DNA of 64,000 bases from a virus. Each line of letters starts with the position of its first letter. Positions within the stretch are counted from its first letter, which is position 1. The stretch covers positions 62,001 through 126,000 of the IMG/VR virus record IMGVR_UViG_3300023179_000030; one strand, given 5' to 3'. The notes beneath the pieces are model-generated. The model saw only the letters and a program-made list of their open reading frames with translations. It had not been told where the DNA came from and did no database searches. Shown here one piece after another: positions 7,519 to 16,313 of the stretch. The translations under genes and the position numbers were made by a program.

Positions 7519-8535
7519 TTACAAGTTCCTATAAATGTCCAATAACAAATTGTTATCAAAATGATCGCTATTAATGGCAGTGAGCTGCTCTGTTACAATT
7601 TGATCAACACTTTGAAATACAATATTTCCCTGTATTTCGTATTTTTCCAAATCTGTATTTTTTTGAGGTATCAAGGCAATCTCTCTAATTTTGTAGTCAG
7701 ATATAAATGTCTCTTTGATAAAATTGGCTTCTTCGTAACTGATGTCTATATCCAAGTTTACACGTACATGCATACCTGGTTTCAATACAGTTTCTGGGCT
7801 AGCCAATATTGCTCCAAGGCCCAGTACCCTATATACCGGTTGTTCTGGCCAAGAATGAAATACGGGATCCTGCCCCCATTCCAAAATCATCATACCTCGT
7901 TCATCGTCGCCGGCGTCAGCATAGTTATGTGGGAAACAATTTCCAATATACGTAATATTCTTATTTTGTTGCCGTTTATGGAAATGACCAGTGAATACAT
8001 GATCAAAATGCCCAAAATGCTCACGTTGTATTTCACCATGATCTGGCATTGCAACCATGGCATTCATATAAAAGTGTGGTAACTCAAAATGGCCAAACAT
8101 ATATTTACCATTGAGTTTTGGTATACGTTTATGATCGTCGCCCACCAACCAAGGCGCAATGACTACATCTCCCTGGGAAAACCAATCATTACAAATCTGT
8201 ACATTTGGTAAGTGTTTGGCCCATTCCACACTTTGAACATCACGTTTGTCTCGGTAGTAGAGGTCGTGGTTGCCGGGAATAAAGAATACTTGATCAAAAT
8301 TGTCGTTTAAATGTTCTAGAGCTTTTAAGCTATAATTCAAGGTCAAAATGTTTATCGAAGCTCGATTATTATGATAATCGCCTAAAAACAAACAGGTTTC
8401 ACAGCCCAGAGATTTTGCTTTGGCAGTGGCCCAACGAATAAAATTCCAACAGTCCTCATTGTGTTGAATACTATTAGACTTTAAACCAAAATGTATGTCG
8501 GTAAAAACTGCTGCTTTTTTGAATAGATTACTCAT
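7519..8535 (-). CDS. 47: Recombination nuclease subunit gp47 (Mre11/SbcD-like)
   Basis: A 338-residue calcineurin-like phosphoesterase, partner of gp46 in end resection. Metal-binding motifs are in order: DIH (Asp13, His15), GDYH (52-55), GNHD (88-91), and a later GHFH. Length matches T4 gp47 (339 residues). I prefer the ATG at 8535, giving MSNLFKKAAVFTDIH, over an upstream TTG at 8565, because the -35 to -10 spacer of a good promoter covers the TTG. There is no clear ribosome binding site, and only 6 nt separate the -10 box from this ATG. The gp46 N-terminal gene follows within 2 nt of the stop. Confidence 0.92.
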   Translation of the reverse strand: MSNLFKKAAVFTDIHFGLKSNSIQHNEDCWNFIRWATAKAKSLGCETCLFLGDYHNNRASINILTLNYSLKALEHLNDNFDQVFFIPGNHDLYYRDKRDVQSVEWAKHLPNVQICNDWFSQGDVVIAPWLVGDDHKRIPKLNGKYMFGHFELPHFYMNAMVAMPDHGEIQREHFGHFDHVFTGHFHKRQQNKNITYIGNCFPHNYADAGDDERGMMILEWGQDPVFHSWPEQPVYRVLGLGAILASPETVLKPGMHVRVNLDIDISYEEANFIKETFISDYKIREIALIPQKNTDLEKYEIQGNIVFQSVDQIVTEQLTAINSDHFDNNLLLDIYRNL

Positions 8536-8541
8536 TGTCTT

Positions 8542-8570
8542 ATTATAGTGAAGATGGCTGAACAAGTCTA
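8542..8570 (-). promoter_or_regulatory. sigma70-type promoter for gp47-gp46
   Basis: On the minus strand, TAGACT (8570-8565), a 17-nt spacer and TATAAT (8547-8542). The -10 box ends 6 nt before the gp47 ATG, so the transcript would begin at or within the start codon. Confidence 0.6.
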
Positions 8571-8588
8571 GCTAAACGAAAGAAGTTT

Positions 8589-9464
8589 TTAATCCTCATC
8601 TGAATAACCTCCACCTGAACTCATACCCTGCCTTGTATATGATGGATTTAAACCAGCCATTTCAAGTATATCATCACGTAAATTCTGATTGCGCTTTTCT
8701 ATGTTAAGCACTCGGGTAAAAGAATTTGTCAAAGCAGCAGTATAATAAGCAAATGGATTTTGGCTCTTACTTTCATCAAATTGCAGCCCAATTTGGCACA
8801 ATTGCACTAAGGCTTGCGATCTCATCTCGTCATTATATGTATAACCTCTCCAGTTACTGCGAGTAGCATATCTCTCACAGAGTTTCATAAACATAAGTGC
8901 TAGCTTTTTAGTCATACTGCCATGATCTCTACTAAATTCACCAGTGTGCAAACCCCCTCGCCAGTGGCTTTTTCCAACCATAATGGGTTCATTGTTTTCC
9001 GTCACCCGGTAATGTAAAAATGGTGGAAAATTAACCTTTACGTATTTGTTATGTTTGGGGTCTTCTTCATCATATTCGGTATGGGCCAGTTCTTCTTCAT
9101 CTTCATAAAGTTCCTTGGCCGTATCCCTGGCCTTTCGGGTTTTTATGTCATCTAAAGGTATATGCTCCCAGGTCATGACTCTAAAAACTACTTCAGAGGG
9201 TAAAATCTTGCTGATTTTAATTTCAAAATCTGATTGCTTTTGTTTAGTACCGGTTTCTAAAACCGCATTATCATAGGCCACTTTGCTCAAACGCTCAGCT
9301 CTGAGCTTTCTGCCTGCTAGTATAGTTTTTTTATTGATCTCACTGACATCATTGATGATAATATCATAATCGGCATCCAGTGGGTCTGAATATGAGCAAT
9401 AGGAATTTTTACTTTTGTGAATTTCTTTCAAAATATCTTTGTTGTTTAAATAATTGATTCTAAT
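8589..9464 (-). CDS. 55: Late transcription sigma factor gp55, ATT start, enlarged N-half
   Basis: A 291-residue relative of T4 gp55 (185 residues), the sigma-like factor that directs host RNA polymerase to late promoters with the gp45 clamp. The start NYLNNKDIL matches the T4 N-terminus, and the last 100 residues match its core (SNWRGYTYNDEM, then a FDESKSQNPFAYYT segment). Between them lies an insert of about 120 residues with a strongly acidic stretch. The C-terminus ends in SGGGYSDED and lacks the hydrophobic SLDFLYE-type clamp-binding tail of T4. The start is inferred to be ATT at 9464: AGGAG lies exactly 7 nt upstream, and the only conventional start, TTG 9497, lies in the promoter spacer, upstream of the expected transcript. 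Confidence 0.85.
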   Translation of the reverse strand: MRINYLNNKDILKEIHKSKNSYCSYSDPLDADYDIIINDVSEINKKTILAGRKLRAERLSKVAYDNAVLETGTKQKQSDFEIKISKILPSEVVFRVMTWEHIPLDDIKTRKARDTAKELYEDEEELAHTEYDEEDPKHNKYVKVNFPPFLHYRVTENNEPIMVGKSHWRGGLHTGEFSRDHGSMTKKLALMFMKLCERYATRSNWRGYTYNDEMRSQALVQLCQIGLQFDESKSQNPFAYYTAALTNSFTRVLNIEKRNQNLRDDILEMAGLNPSYTRQGMSSGGGYSDED

Positions 9465-9476
9465 TTTGAATCTCCT
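9462..9476 (-). promoter_or_regulatory. Ribosome binding site AGGAG and ATT start of gp55
   Basis: Minus strand: AGGAG (9476-9472), 7-nt spacer, ATT (9464-9462). The spacing is identical to two other genes in the window (40032-40018 and 61942-61928). Confidence 0.7.
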
Positions 9477-9487
9477 TGAGTTTTTTA

Positions 9488-9516
9488 ATAATAGCAATTA
9501 AGAACTAAAATGTCAA
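9488..9516 (-). promoter_or_regulatory. Consensus sigma70 promoter for gp55
   Basis: Minus strand: perfect TTGACA (9516-9511), 17-nt spacer, TATTAT (9493-9488). Predicted start near 9481 leaves a 17-nt leader holding only the AGGAG site before the ATT codon. Confidence 0.8.
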
Positions 9517-9541
9517 CCTTAATAATACCTTATATTTAAGG

Positions 9542-9549
9542 CATAAATA
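9542..9549 (+). promoter_or_regulatory. Late promoter candidate CATAAATA
   Basis: CATAAATA matches the T4-type late core NATAAATA and lies 18 nt before the ATG of the first gene of the plus-strand structural block. Confidence 0.55.
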
Positions 9550-9567
9550 TCTAATACAAAGATTTAT

Positions 9568-10479
9568 ATGTCAGCATCAGATTTTTTTTCACTATCTAAT
9601 AATTCGGATTCGACCTCCCCTGATGGGACTTCAAGATCGCAAAGTATTGCACCTCTGAACACAGGGGCAAATCCCAATGATCCAAGTTCTATTAGATTAA
9701 GTATGTCTGGGCTATTCAGTGGTGCTACACAAGCATTCAAAAGTGTTGCAGGACAAGTAATAGGCAGTATAGATGCAAGATCCAGTGCAGCAAGTGCAAT
9801 TAAACCCGAATCAGACTGGCGTGTACGCATTAGTATGCAGCCATTTTCCTCATTTTACAAGTTATCAACAACAGCTAATAACTCAATAATGAGTCCATTG
9901 GTAGAAACCAATGGTGTAGTCTTCCCCTATACTCCAAATATTACGATCACGCATAATGCTAGGTATGGTACCACACAGCTAACTCACAGCAATTATTCCA
10001 GTTTCAATTATGAGGGTAGTGAAGTAGCGGCCATCACTATAGCGGCTGATTTTACTGTACAAAATATATCTGAAGGTCAGTATCTAATGGCTGTAATACA
10101 ATTTTTCAGGTCGTGCACCAAAATGTTTTATGGTAATGAACCGTTAGCTGGGACCCCGCCTCCATTGGTATTTTTAGATGGTTATGGGTCACATTATTTG
10201 CCACATATTCCCTGTGTGGTCATGTCTTTTCAACATACAATGCCCGCAGATGTAGATTATCTAGCAGTGCCAATCGGAGTTGATTTAAAAAACATTCAGG
10301 GCAATGCATTGGACACAAACCTAACAAAGAAAACATATTTACCAACTATGAGTTCGTTGTCTGTTACCCTACAACCAGTTTACAGTAAAAATAATGTTGC
10401 TAGAAATTTTACATTGGAAAAATTTGCTGCTGGATCATTGGCGAGATCTGGTTCTGACATCACTGGAGGATTTCTATAA
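9568..10479 (+). CDS. Baseplate tail-tube cap/initiator, gp48/gp54 family
   Basis: A 303-residue protein. After a low-complexity Ser-rich N-terminus of about 80 residues, the conserved fold begins with WRVRI, followed by FPYTPNITITHNA, a THSNYSSFNYEGS segment, QYLMAVIQFFRS, and PPPLVFLDGYG. These are hallmarks of the gp48/gp54 proteins that cap the baseplate and nucleate the tail tube. Which of the two it represents cannot be settled, since only one copy is in the window. It opens the baseplate operon, and its stop overlaps the next ATG. Confidence 0.85.
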   Translation: MSASDFFSLSNNSDSTSPDGTSRSQSIAPLNTGANPNDPSSIRLSMSGLFSGATQAFKSVAGQVIGSIDARSSAASAIKPESDWRVRISMQPFSSFYKLSTTANNSIMSPLVETNGVVFPYTPNITITHNARYGTTQLTHSNYSSFNYEGSEVAAITIAADFTVQNISEGQYLMAVIQFFRSCTKMFYGNEPLAGTPPPLVFLDGYGSHYLPHIPCVVMSFQHTMPADVDYLAVPIGVDLKNIQGNALDTNLTKKTYLPTMSSLSVTLQPVYSKNNVARNFTLEKFAAGSLARSGSDITGGFL

Positions 10480-10784
10480 TGGCACAAGCTGTTCAATATG
10501 CTAAAAATAGCCCATATTCCAAAACATCCACCTATGGTAAGTATTTAGATATAGCAGTGCTGCCCACTATACCTAGACTCAATGATGATGTGATTTTTTC
10601 GGTGAACAAAACTTATCAATATCGTCCAGATTTACTGGCATTTGACTTATATGGTGATGCGGGATTGTGGTGGGTATTTGCCTTACGTAACCCCAATACT
10701 ATACAAGATCCTATATTTGGTATGGAGATAGGTGTGCAAATATTCCTTCCTAAAAAAGAAACTATAATGCCCTTGGTGAGTTAA
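10479..10784 (+). CDS. 53: Baseplate wedge protein gp53
   Basis: A 101-residue protein with the gp53 core: RPDLLAFDLYGDAGLWWVFALRN in outline (YRPDLLAFDLYG, then LWWVFA), followed by DPI and a C-terminal strand with FLPKK. gp53 is a small wedge subunit with a LysM-like fold that joins wedges around the hub. It is shorter than T4 gp53 (196 residues), as is common in marine T4-like phages. GGAGG lies just upstream of the ATG, which overlaps the preceding stop. Confidence 0.88.
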   Translation: MAQAVQYAKNSPYSKTSTYGKYLDIAVLPTIPRLNDDVIFSVNKTYQYRPDLLAFDLYGDAGLWWVFALRNPNTIQDPIFGMEIGVQIFLPKKETIMPLVS

Positions 10785-10787
10785 TTA

Positions 10788-13694
10788 ATGGCCACTAGCA
10801 ACACATCAGATCCAGTCTTAGATGCCGTCAATGTTGCCCCCTTGACCGAGCAGGAACAGAAAAACACAATCGGAAAGGTGTCAATTTCTGGCTATCCTTC
10901 TTTCGTAGACAATACTTCTATTGCTAAACAAATAGAGCTTAACAAAAAATTAGCCCCCCTAGGTCAAACTTTGGCGACTATATTACAACAAGAACTAGGC
11001 TATGCATTGTATAATGCAGAATTCGATGCTTGGGTAATAACCACCACCGGAACTAGCTCTAATTTAGGAACACAGACTGGTCCTGGAGACCCTAGATTTT
11101 TAAATTCTGACTATTTGTCATCAACTCCGGGATCCAATACACTGCCAAACAATGGAAGTTCCAGTAATTTTGATAGACCTCAGGTGGCCTGCGTAAATCC
11201 TCTGCACGACTACGACACTTATACTTACTCATTGAGTCTACATCTAATATCAACTGATCAGTTTAAAGCTGTAATTGAAGATCCCAAAAAGGAATATATA
11301 CCCAAACATGTATTGGTGAGTAGTGCAGGTAGGTACAATGACAACACATTTGCTAGGAATAAATTTTTCACAGAAGATTTCTTTTTTGAAGAATTTAAAA
11401 TGACAACTTATATAAACACTACTCAGAGGTCTAGAAACAGCAACTTAATAGAATGCAGTTTTACAATTATAGAACCCAATGGGTTTACTTTTATCAATAG
11501 ACTCATGTCTGCTTCCTATAGTTCAGTGGCCAATGGGGGTGTTGCATCTAAGAACTATCTAGCACAACCATACATACTGCAAATTGATTTCTTTGGCACA
11601 CGTGGTGATAATATGACCATGGGGAAAATACCCAACTGTACTAAAATATTGCCCATTAGACTCATTGACATGCAGTCAAGAATTAGTTCCAAAGGCACCG
11701 AATATCGCTTTACTGCCACAGCATTTAATCATCAAGCATATAATCAATCAATTGTGGTGACCCCTGCGAATTTCCAAGTTAAAGCAACCACAGTGGCTGA
11801 GGTGTTTGGGCTGGGGTCAGTGCAAAAGACAGACGTAATATCATTTGAACAACAGCAGAGACTTGAACAACAAAACGAACAAGCGAAACGGGATGTTTTA
11901 ACCAGTAGAAGTGCACCCACCGCCAACCCATTAGACAGTTGGCAAGCCAGTGGGTCATTGGGTAAAACTCTGGACAATAAAGTTTTTACTGTGACTGGTT
12001 TGACTGATGCGTATAATGCATATTATGCTGCCTTGAAAGATAGAAAGCAAATCTCAGGGGTCAACAAAATCAGCGTCAAATTTCATGAATCCATTGGAAA
12101 TGCGCTATTGCATCCTAAATCGGGACCTGTAAATATTACACAGGCCACGGCTGGTGGTGGACAATCCGAAACTGATAAAAAAACAGATATTCAGCTAGCT
12201 GGCAATGCCACCAAAGGACGTATAGATTTTAATAGTGGAACATTGAACGTAGCTGCCGGCACACAGATAGATGTTTTAATAGATTGGGCTATACGCAATA
12301 GCGCATATATAGGTAAACAACTTTTAGATCCAACAAGCAGCGAGCGTAGAGATGTCACCGGCGCGACCCAGCTCAAAACTCCATTGCAACATTATAAAAT
12401 TGTGCCACAGCTTAAATTGCTGGATTACGATGAAAAAAATGGTCGATATGCCATGGAAGTTACTTATTATGTAAAACCCTTTATTATGCAGTCCAGTTAT
12501 CCCTATGGTCCATTGGGTCGTGTCCCAGGTTGGGTCAAGGAATATAACTATATTTTTACTGGCGGCAGAAGTAGGGTCACAGGTGAAAACCTCAGCAATA
12601 GAGATGTAATTGATTTGCAATTAGAATTCAACATGAATTATTACAATCAAATTACTTCCACTAGAAATTTTGGTAGACTGGGGGAAACAGCACAAAACAC
12701 GGCAGGGGATCAAAAGTTACAGCGTGAAAATGATGGGGCCCTAGGGAATAGCAACGGAGATGCCCCCAATGCTGGGTCTTACCCAACTATTCCCTGGGAT
12801 CCAGCTCAACCACGCACCAATAATTTTGTTGCCAATGATATAACGCGATCAAATAGAACAGGTCCCAACCAAGCACAAGCAGTAGACGGTGCAGATTTAT
12901 CTAATTCATTGATGCTATCTGCCAAAGGGGACATGATTAATATTAAACTGAAGATCATAGGTGACCCACAGCTTATCAAGCAAGACGACATTTTTTATGG
13001 GCAAGGACTTGAGGCCACCACATCGCAATGGATCAGTGACAGCAATAACAGTCTATGGATGGACAATGGTGAACTTTATGTCTTTGTTAATTTCAAAAGC
13101 CCCCAAGATTATGATGAACGCACAGGGCTAGCAGTTTCAGATAATAGCCAAACTAATTATTCTAGTTTCAGCGGTGTATACAAAATAATAACAATAGATA
13201 ATTTATTCTCACGTGGTAAATTTGAACAAACACTGGATTTGGTCAAATTACCTATAACTGATAATGTTAGGAATATGAACAGCTATGCTAGAGAAAGTAC
13301 GGTGACAAATTTAACTAGCTCATTGAATTATACTGAGCCATTGGCTAGAAGTGCAGGTCCACGAGTACTACAAAATCAAATCAATTCGGCGGCCAACAAT
13401 GCATTTGCAGCAGCATCATCATTGGCTAATTCAGTAACAGGTAGATTAACTCAGGTTACAAAGGATGCAGTAGAAGGTAAACTAAGCCAATTCACAGGTG
13501 AAGTCACAGGGTTGCTTACAACTGGGTTAAAAGATATTTCGGACCAGTTACCGTCGTTAAATACTATTAAAAATATACAACTAGTATTGGCTGACCCCAA
13601 TTCTCTAGTGGATACTGCAATTAACACCGTGACTAGCGAAGCAAATCAGTTGGTTAATTCTGCATTTGATTCTGTTACATCACTTTTCTCTTAG
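10788..13694 (+). CDS. Large baseplate-hub structural protein, possibly gp27-like
   Basis: A 968-residue protein between gp53 and gp5. Residues about 190-330 read like the beta-rich half of a hub protein (ECSFTIIEPNGFTFINRL, then PIRLIDMQSRISSKGTEYRF), the middle is Gly/Asn-rich, and residues 880-968 form Ser/Ala-rich amphipathic helices. In T4 the gp5 spike sits on a gp27 trimer, and this is the only large unassigned gene next to gp5, so a gp27-like role is the best inference; direct gp27 similarity is not evident to me. It is much larger than T4 gp27 (391 residues). The start ATG follows the gp53 stop by 3 nt with a weak ribosome binding site. Confidence 0.6.
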   Translation: MATSNTSDPVLDAVNVAPLTEQEQKNTIGKVSISGYPSFVDNTSIAKQIELNKKLAPLGQTLATILQQELGYALYNAEFDAWVITTTGTSSNLGTQTGPGDPRFLNSDYLSSTPGSNTLPNNGSSSNFDRPQVACVNPLHDYDTYTYSLSLHLISTDQFKAVIEDPKKEYIPKHVLVSSAGRYNDNTFARNKFFTEDFFFEEFKMTTYINTTQRSRNSNLIECSFTIIEPNGFTFINRLMSASYSSVANGGVASKNYLAQPYILQIDFFGTRGDNMTMGKIPNCTKILPIRLIDMQSRISSKGTEYRFTATAFNHQAYNQSIVVTPANFQVKATTVAEVFGLGSVQKTDVISFEQQQRLEQQNEQAKRDVLTSRSAPTANPLDSWQASGSLGKTLDNKVFTVTGLTDAYNAYYAALKDRKQISGVNKISVKFHESIGNALLHPKSGPVNITQATAGGGQSETDKKTDIQLAGNATKGRIDFNSGTLNVAAGTQIDVLIDWAIRNSAYIGKQLLDPTSSERRDVTGATQLKTPLQHYKIVPQLKLLDYDEKNGRYAMEVTYYVKPFIMQSSYPYGPLGRVPGWVKEYNYIFTGGRSRVTGENLSNRDVIDLQLEFNMNYYNQITSTRNFGRLGETAQNTAGDQKLQRENDGALGNSNGDAPNAGSYPTIPWDPAQPRTNNFVANDITRSNRTGPNQAQAVDGADLSNSLMLSAKGDMINIKLKIIGDPQLIKQDDIFYGQGLEATTSQWISDSNNSLWMDNGELYVFVNFKSPQDYDERTGLAVSDNSQTNYSSFSGVYKIITIDNLFSRGKFEQTLDLVKLPITDNVRNMNSYARESTVTNLTSSLNYTEPLARSAGPRVLQNQINSAANNAFAAASSLANSVTGRLTQVTKDAVEGKLSQFTGEVTGLLTTGLKDISDQLPSLNTIKNIQLVLADPNSLVDTAINTVTSEANQLVNSAFDSVTSLFS

Positions 13695-13711
13695 AAACTG
13701 GATTTTAATTT

Positions 13712-15862
13712 ATGTTTGACAAAACCTTAGGTACAAAACGCGCCACATTCGCAGACTCAACTAAGGCTGAAATACCACTACGCCTGGGGATATACAAGGG
13801 TATTATTAAAAAAGTAGACCGAGAAACTAGAAATGGTAGGCTTTATGTTTATATAGATGGACCTGGCAGTGCCGATCCTGATAACCCATCGGGCTGGTCA
13901 GCGGTTACCTACGCAAGTCCCTATGGTGGTACTACAACTGGCCCGCAGACTGTAAACACAGTCAATGACTTTGCCAATACAAAACAAACCTATGGTATGT
14001 TTATGAGTCCACCTGACGTAGGCAGCACAGTTTTGTGTTGTTTCCCCAATGGTGAAAATGAAGGATATTGGTTTGCCTGCATTAACCATAATCTAAGCAA
14101 ATACATGGTACCAGCAATTGGGGCAGTGGATAGAAGCAAAATCAATGAAGCCAGCATACCTGCAAATCTCAAAGATATATTGCAGCCCGGAAATTTTTAC
14201 CCTGTGGGAGAATTCAATGAAAATGAAACTAGTCCTTTTAGTAAGTCTGATTGGGTAAACTGGCCCAAACCACTGCATATACCTCAGACATTAAATCTTA
14301 TTCGACAGGGTTTAGACAGTGATAGGGTCAGAGGCGCTATATCTAGCAGTATACAACGTGACCCCATTAGTTCAGTACTGGGATTCAGTACACCTGGTAG
14401 GCCAATATCAAAACAAGATCCCGCCAATGTTAAAAATTTAGCAGATATTTTAAAAACCGGGTCATTTAACTCATCACAATTTGATGTAACCACCAGAGTT
14501 GGTGGTCATACATTGGTTATGGATGATGGTGATATTTTTGGTACTGACAATTTATTAAGATTAAAAACTTCAGCAGGACATCAATTATTAATGAACGACA
14601 CCGAGGGTATTGTCTACATCAGCAATGCTTCGGGCAATGCTTGGGTGGAATTAACCAAAGATGGAGACGTATTGATCTATGGTAAACGAGACCTAGCAAT
14701 TAATACCGAGGGGAATATCATGATGCACAGTGCAAAAAATATTTCCTTTAACGCACAAAAAAATATTGACATGCATGCTGGTGCAGCAATTAGAATGGAA
14801 TCTCCGGTTATACAAACTAATGCAGGGCAAACATTGACACTGTACGGTAAAAAAACTCAGATAAAGGCAGCAAGTAGTGTTACTATGAATGCAGGAAGTA
14901 CAATGAGTTTAAAAGCCACAGGAAGTCTAGGGGTTACAGGGTCTGCTATACTATTAAACAGCGGAGCAATAGGAGCATCAATCCCTACACCACAAAAACT
15001 CAAACAATATTCTTTGCCCAACGCACAAAAAAACAGTGTTGTCTGGCAGATACAGCCCAACGCTATAAGTTCTATCAATTATAAAATCCCTACACACGAA
15101 CCCTATATAAGGCAAACCACTGATACTGCTACTCAGACCACCGTTGTCGATGAGGGAACCAGCGTGGATATTGATGGTAACGTAATACGACCACCCAAAA
15201 TTTATTCGGCACCTGGACCAAGCCGGGCAATGTCGGCGGCAGTTAAAAGACCAGCTCCAACCTCATCGTTTATTAATCAGACAGACACAGGAAGATCTCT
15301 GGGCAATCTAAACAAAGACCAATACCGAGCCTATCTCGCACAGCTCGGATACACTGAAAGCGGCGGCAATTATATACCAACAAACTCTAATTCTTCGGTG
15401 CCGGGCACTAATCAATTTGGGTATGTGGGTAAGTATCAGCTTGGAGCCGCAGCACTTGCCGACCTAGGGTTAGTAAAATCGGGAACAGTACAAAATGTTG
15501 ACGCAATAAATAATCCCAATAACTGGATAGGTGGAACTGGTAAACCAGCAAATCTTCAAGAGTTTTTGGCAAATCCAGACTACCAAGAACAAGCCATGTA
15601 TAATTATACCAAAGACAATTACTCAGCATTGCAAAAATATGGATTAATAACCGCAGAAACATCAGCAGAAGAAACTGCGGGGCTCTTGTCAGCCGCACAT
15701 ATCGGTGGTGCTGGTGGCACAAATAAATGGTTTAAAGGTGGCTTGGATGCTTCAGACGCCAATGGTACAAGTATTAGTCAATACTATAATCAAGGTAGAT
15801 ACAGCCAGACACAAGTAAGTACTATAATTGCCAGCAATGCCAGTAAACCTGGACTGATTTAA
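13712..15862 (+). CDS. 5: Baseplate hub spike gp5 with a C-terminal murein-hydrolase-like domain
   Basis: A 716-residue protein. Residues 20-140 form the gp5 OB-fold (LGIYKGIIKKVD, SPPDVGSTVLC, GYWFACI). Residues about 320-450 are short beta repeats (NISFNAQKNIDMHAG, then MNAGSTMSLKATG) like the gp5 beta-helix needle. Residues 531-716 resemble a lytic-transglycosylase/lysozyme-like domain: GYTESGGNY with candidate catalytic Glu549, GYVGKYQLGAAAL, and AAHIGGAGG. In T4 the lysozyme domain lies between the OB-fold and the beta-helix; here it follows the needle. The protein would pierce the envelope and cut peptidoglycan during injection. Which bond it cuts is unknown. Confidence 0.85.
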   Translation: MFDKTLGTKRATFADSTKAEIPLRLGIYKGIIKKVDRETRNGRLYVYIDGPGSADPDNPSGWSAVTYASPYGGTTTGPQTVNTVNDFANTKQTYGMFMSPPDVGSTVLCCFPNGENEGYWFACINHNLSKYMVPAIGAVDRSKINEASIPANLKDILQPGNFYPVGEFNENETSPFSKSDWVNWPKPLHIPQTLNLIRQGLDSDRVRGAISSSIQRDPISSVLGFSTPGRPISKQDPANVKNLADILKTGSFNSSQFDVTTRVGGHTLVMDDGDIFGTDNLLRLKTSAGHQLLMNDTEGIVYISNASGNAWVELTKDGDVLIYGKRDLAINTEGNIMMHSAKNISFNAQKNIDMHAGAAIRMESPVIQTNAGQTLTLYGKKTQIKAASSVTMNAGSTMSLKATGSLGVTGSAILLNSGAIGASIPTPQKLKQYSLPNAQKNSVVWQIQPNAISSINYKIPTHEPYIRQTTDTATQTTVVDEGTSVDIDGNVIRPPKIYSAPGPSRAMSAAVKRPAPTSSFINQTDTGRSLGNLNKDQYRAYLAQLGYTESGGNYIPTNSNSSVPGTNQFGYVGKYQLGAAALADLGLVKSGTVQNVDAINNPNNWIGGTGKPANLQEFLANPDYQEQAMYNYTKDNYSALQKYGLITAETSAEETAGLLSAAHIGGAGGTNKWFKGGLDASDANGTSISQYYNQGRYSQTQVSTIIASNASKPGLI

Positions 15863-15881
15863 CTAATAAAAGGAAAAAGCA

Positions 15882-16259
15882 ATGGCGCTATATAACGGTT
15901 TTAGTACAGTTGGAAGGAATAAACATTTTCGCATCACCAATTTTGAATTGGTTAAACAGGATTTAATCAATCATTTCAATGTACGCAAAGGTGAAAAAGT
16001 AATGAACCCAGATTTTGGTACAATAATCTGGGATACGTTATTTGAGCCATTGGATGAGGATACAAAAAATACTATAGCACAGGATATTAGACGTATTATA
16101 GCTTCAGATCCCAGAGTTGCCGCTCAAAATATCATTATAACTCAATTTGAAAAGGGTCTACAGATTGAAATAGAGCTAATTTACATTTCCAGCAATCAAA
16201 CCAGTACCTTGGCTTTGACCTTTAATCAAGATTCCCGTAATATCACTAGAACTCTTTAA
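15882..16259 (+). CDS. 25: Baseplate wedge protein gp25
   Basis: A 125-residue protein, close to T4 gp25 (132 residues). It shows the family pattern: an NHFNVRKGEKVMNPDFG start of the fold, the conserved LFEP turn (residues 52-55), and an alternating IDAR-type strand region. gp25 sits at the gp6-gp7-gp53 junction of the wedge and helps trigger sheath assembly; the same fold is used in type VI secretion (TssE). AAAAGGA precedes the ATG. It stands alone between gp5 and the gp6 gene. Confidence 0.93.
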   Translation: MALYNGFSTVGRNKHFRITNFELVKQDLINHFNVRKGEKVMNPDFGTIIWDTLFEPLDEDTKNTIAQDIRRIIASDPRVAAQNIIITQFEKGLQIEIELIYISSNQTSTLALTFNQDSRNITRTL

Positions 16260-16278
16260 TAGTACCATATTTTGACGT

Positions 16279-16286
16279 GCTAAATA
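16279..16286 (+). promoter_or_regulatory. GCTAAATA element, candidate late promoter for gp6
   Basis: GCTAAATA lies in the 54-nt gap after gp25, 27 nt before the gp6 ATG, a spacing that fits a late promoter plus a short leader carrying AAGG. Confidence 0.45.
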
Positions 16287-16313
16287 TTAAAAAGATATCA
16301 GCAAGGCAAATCA

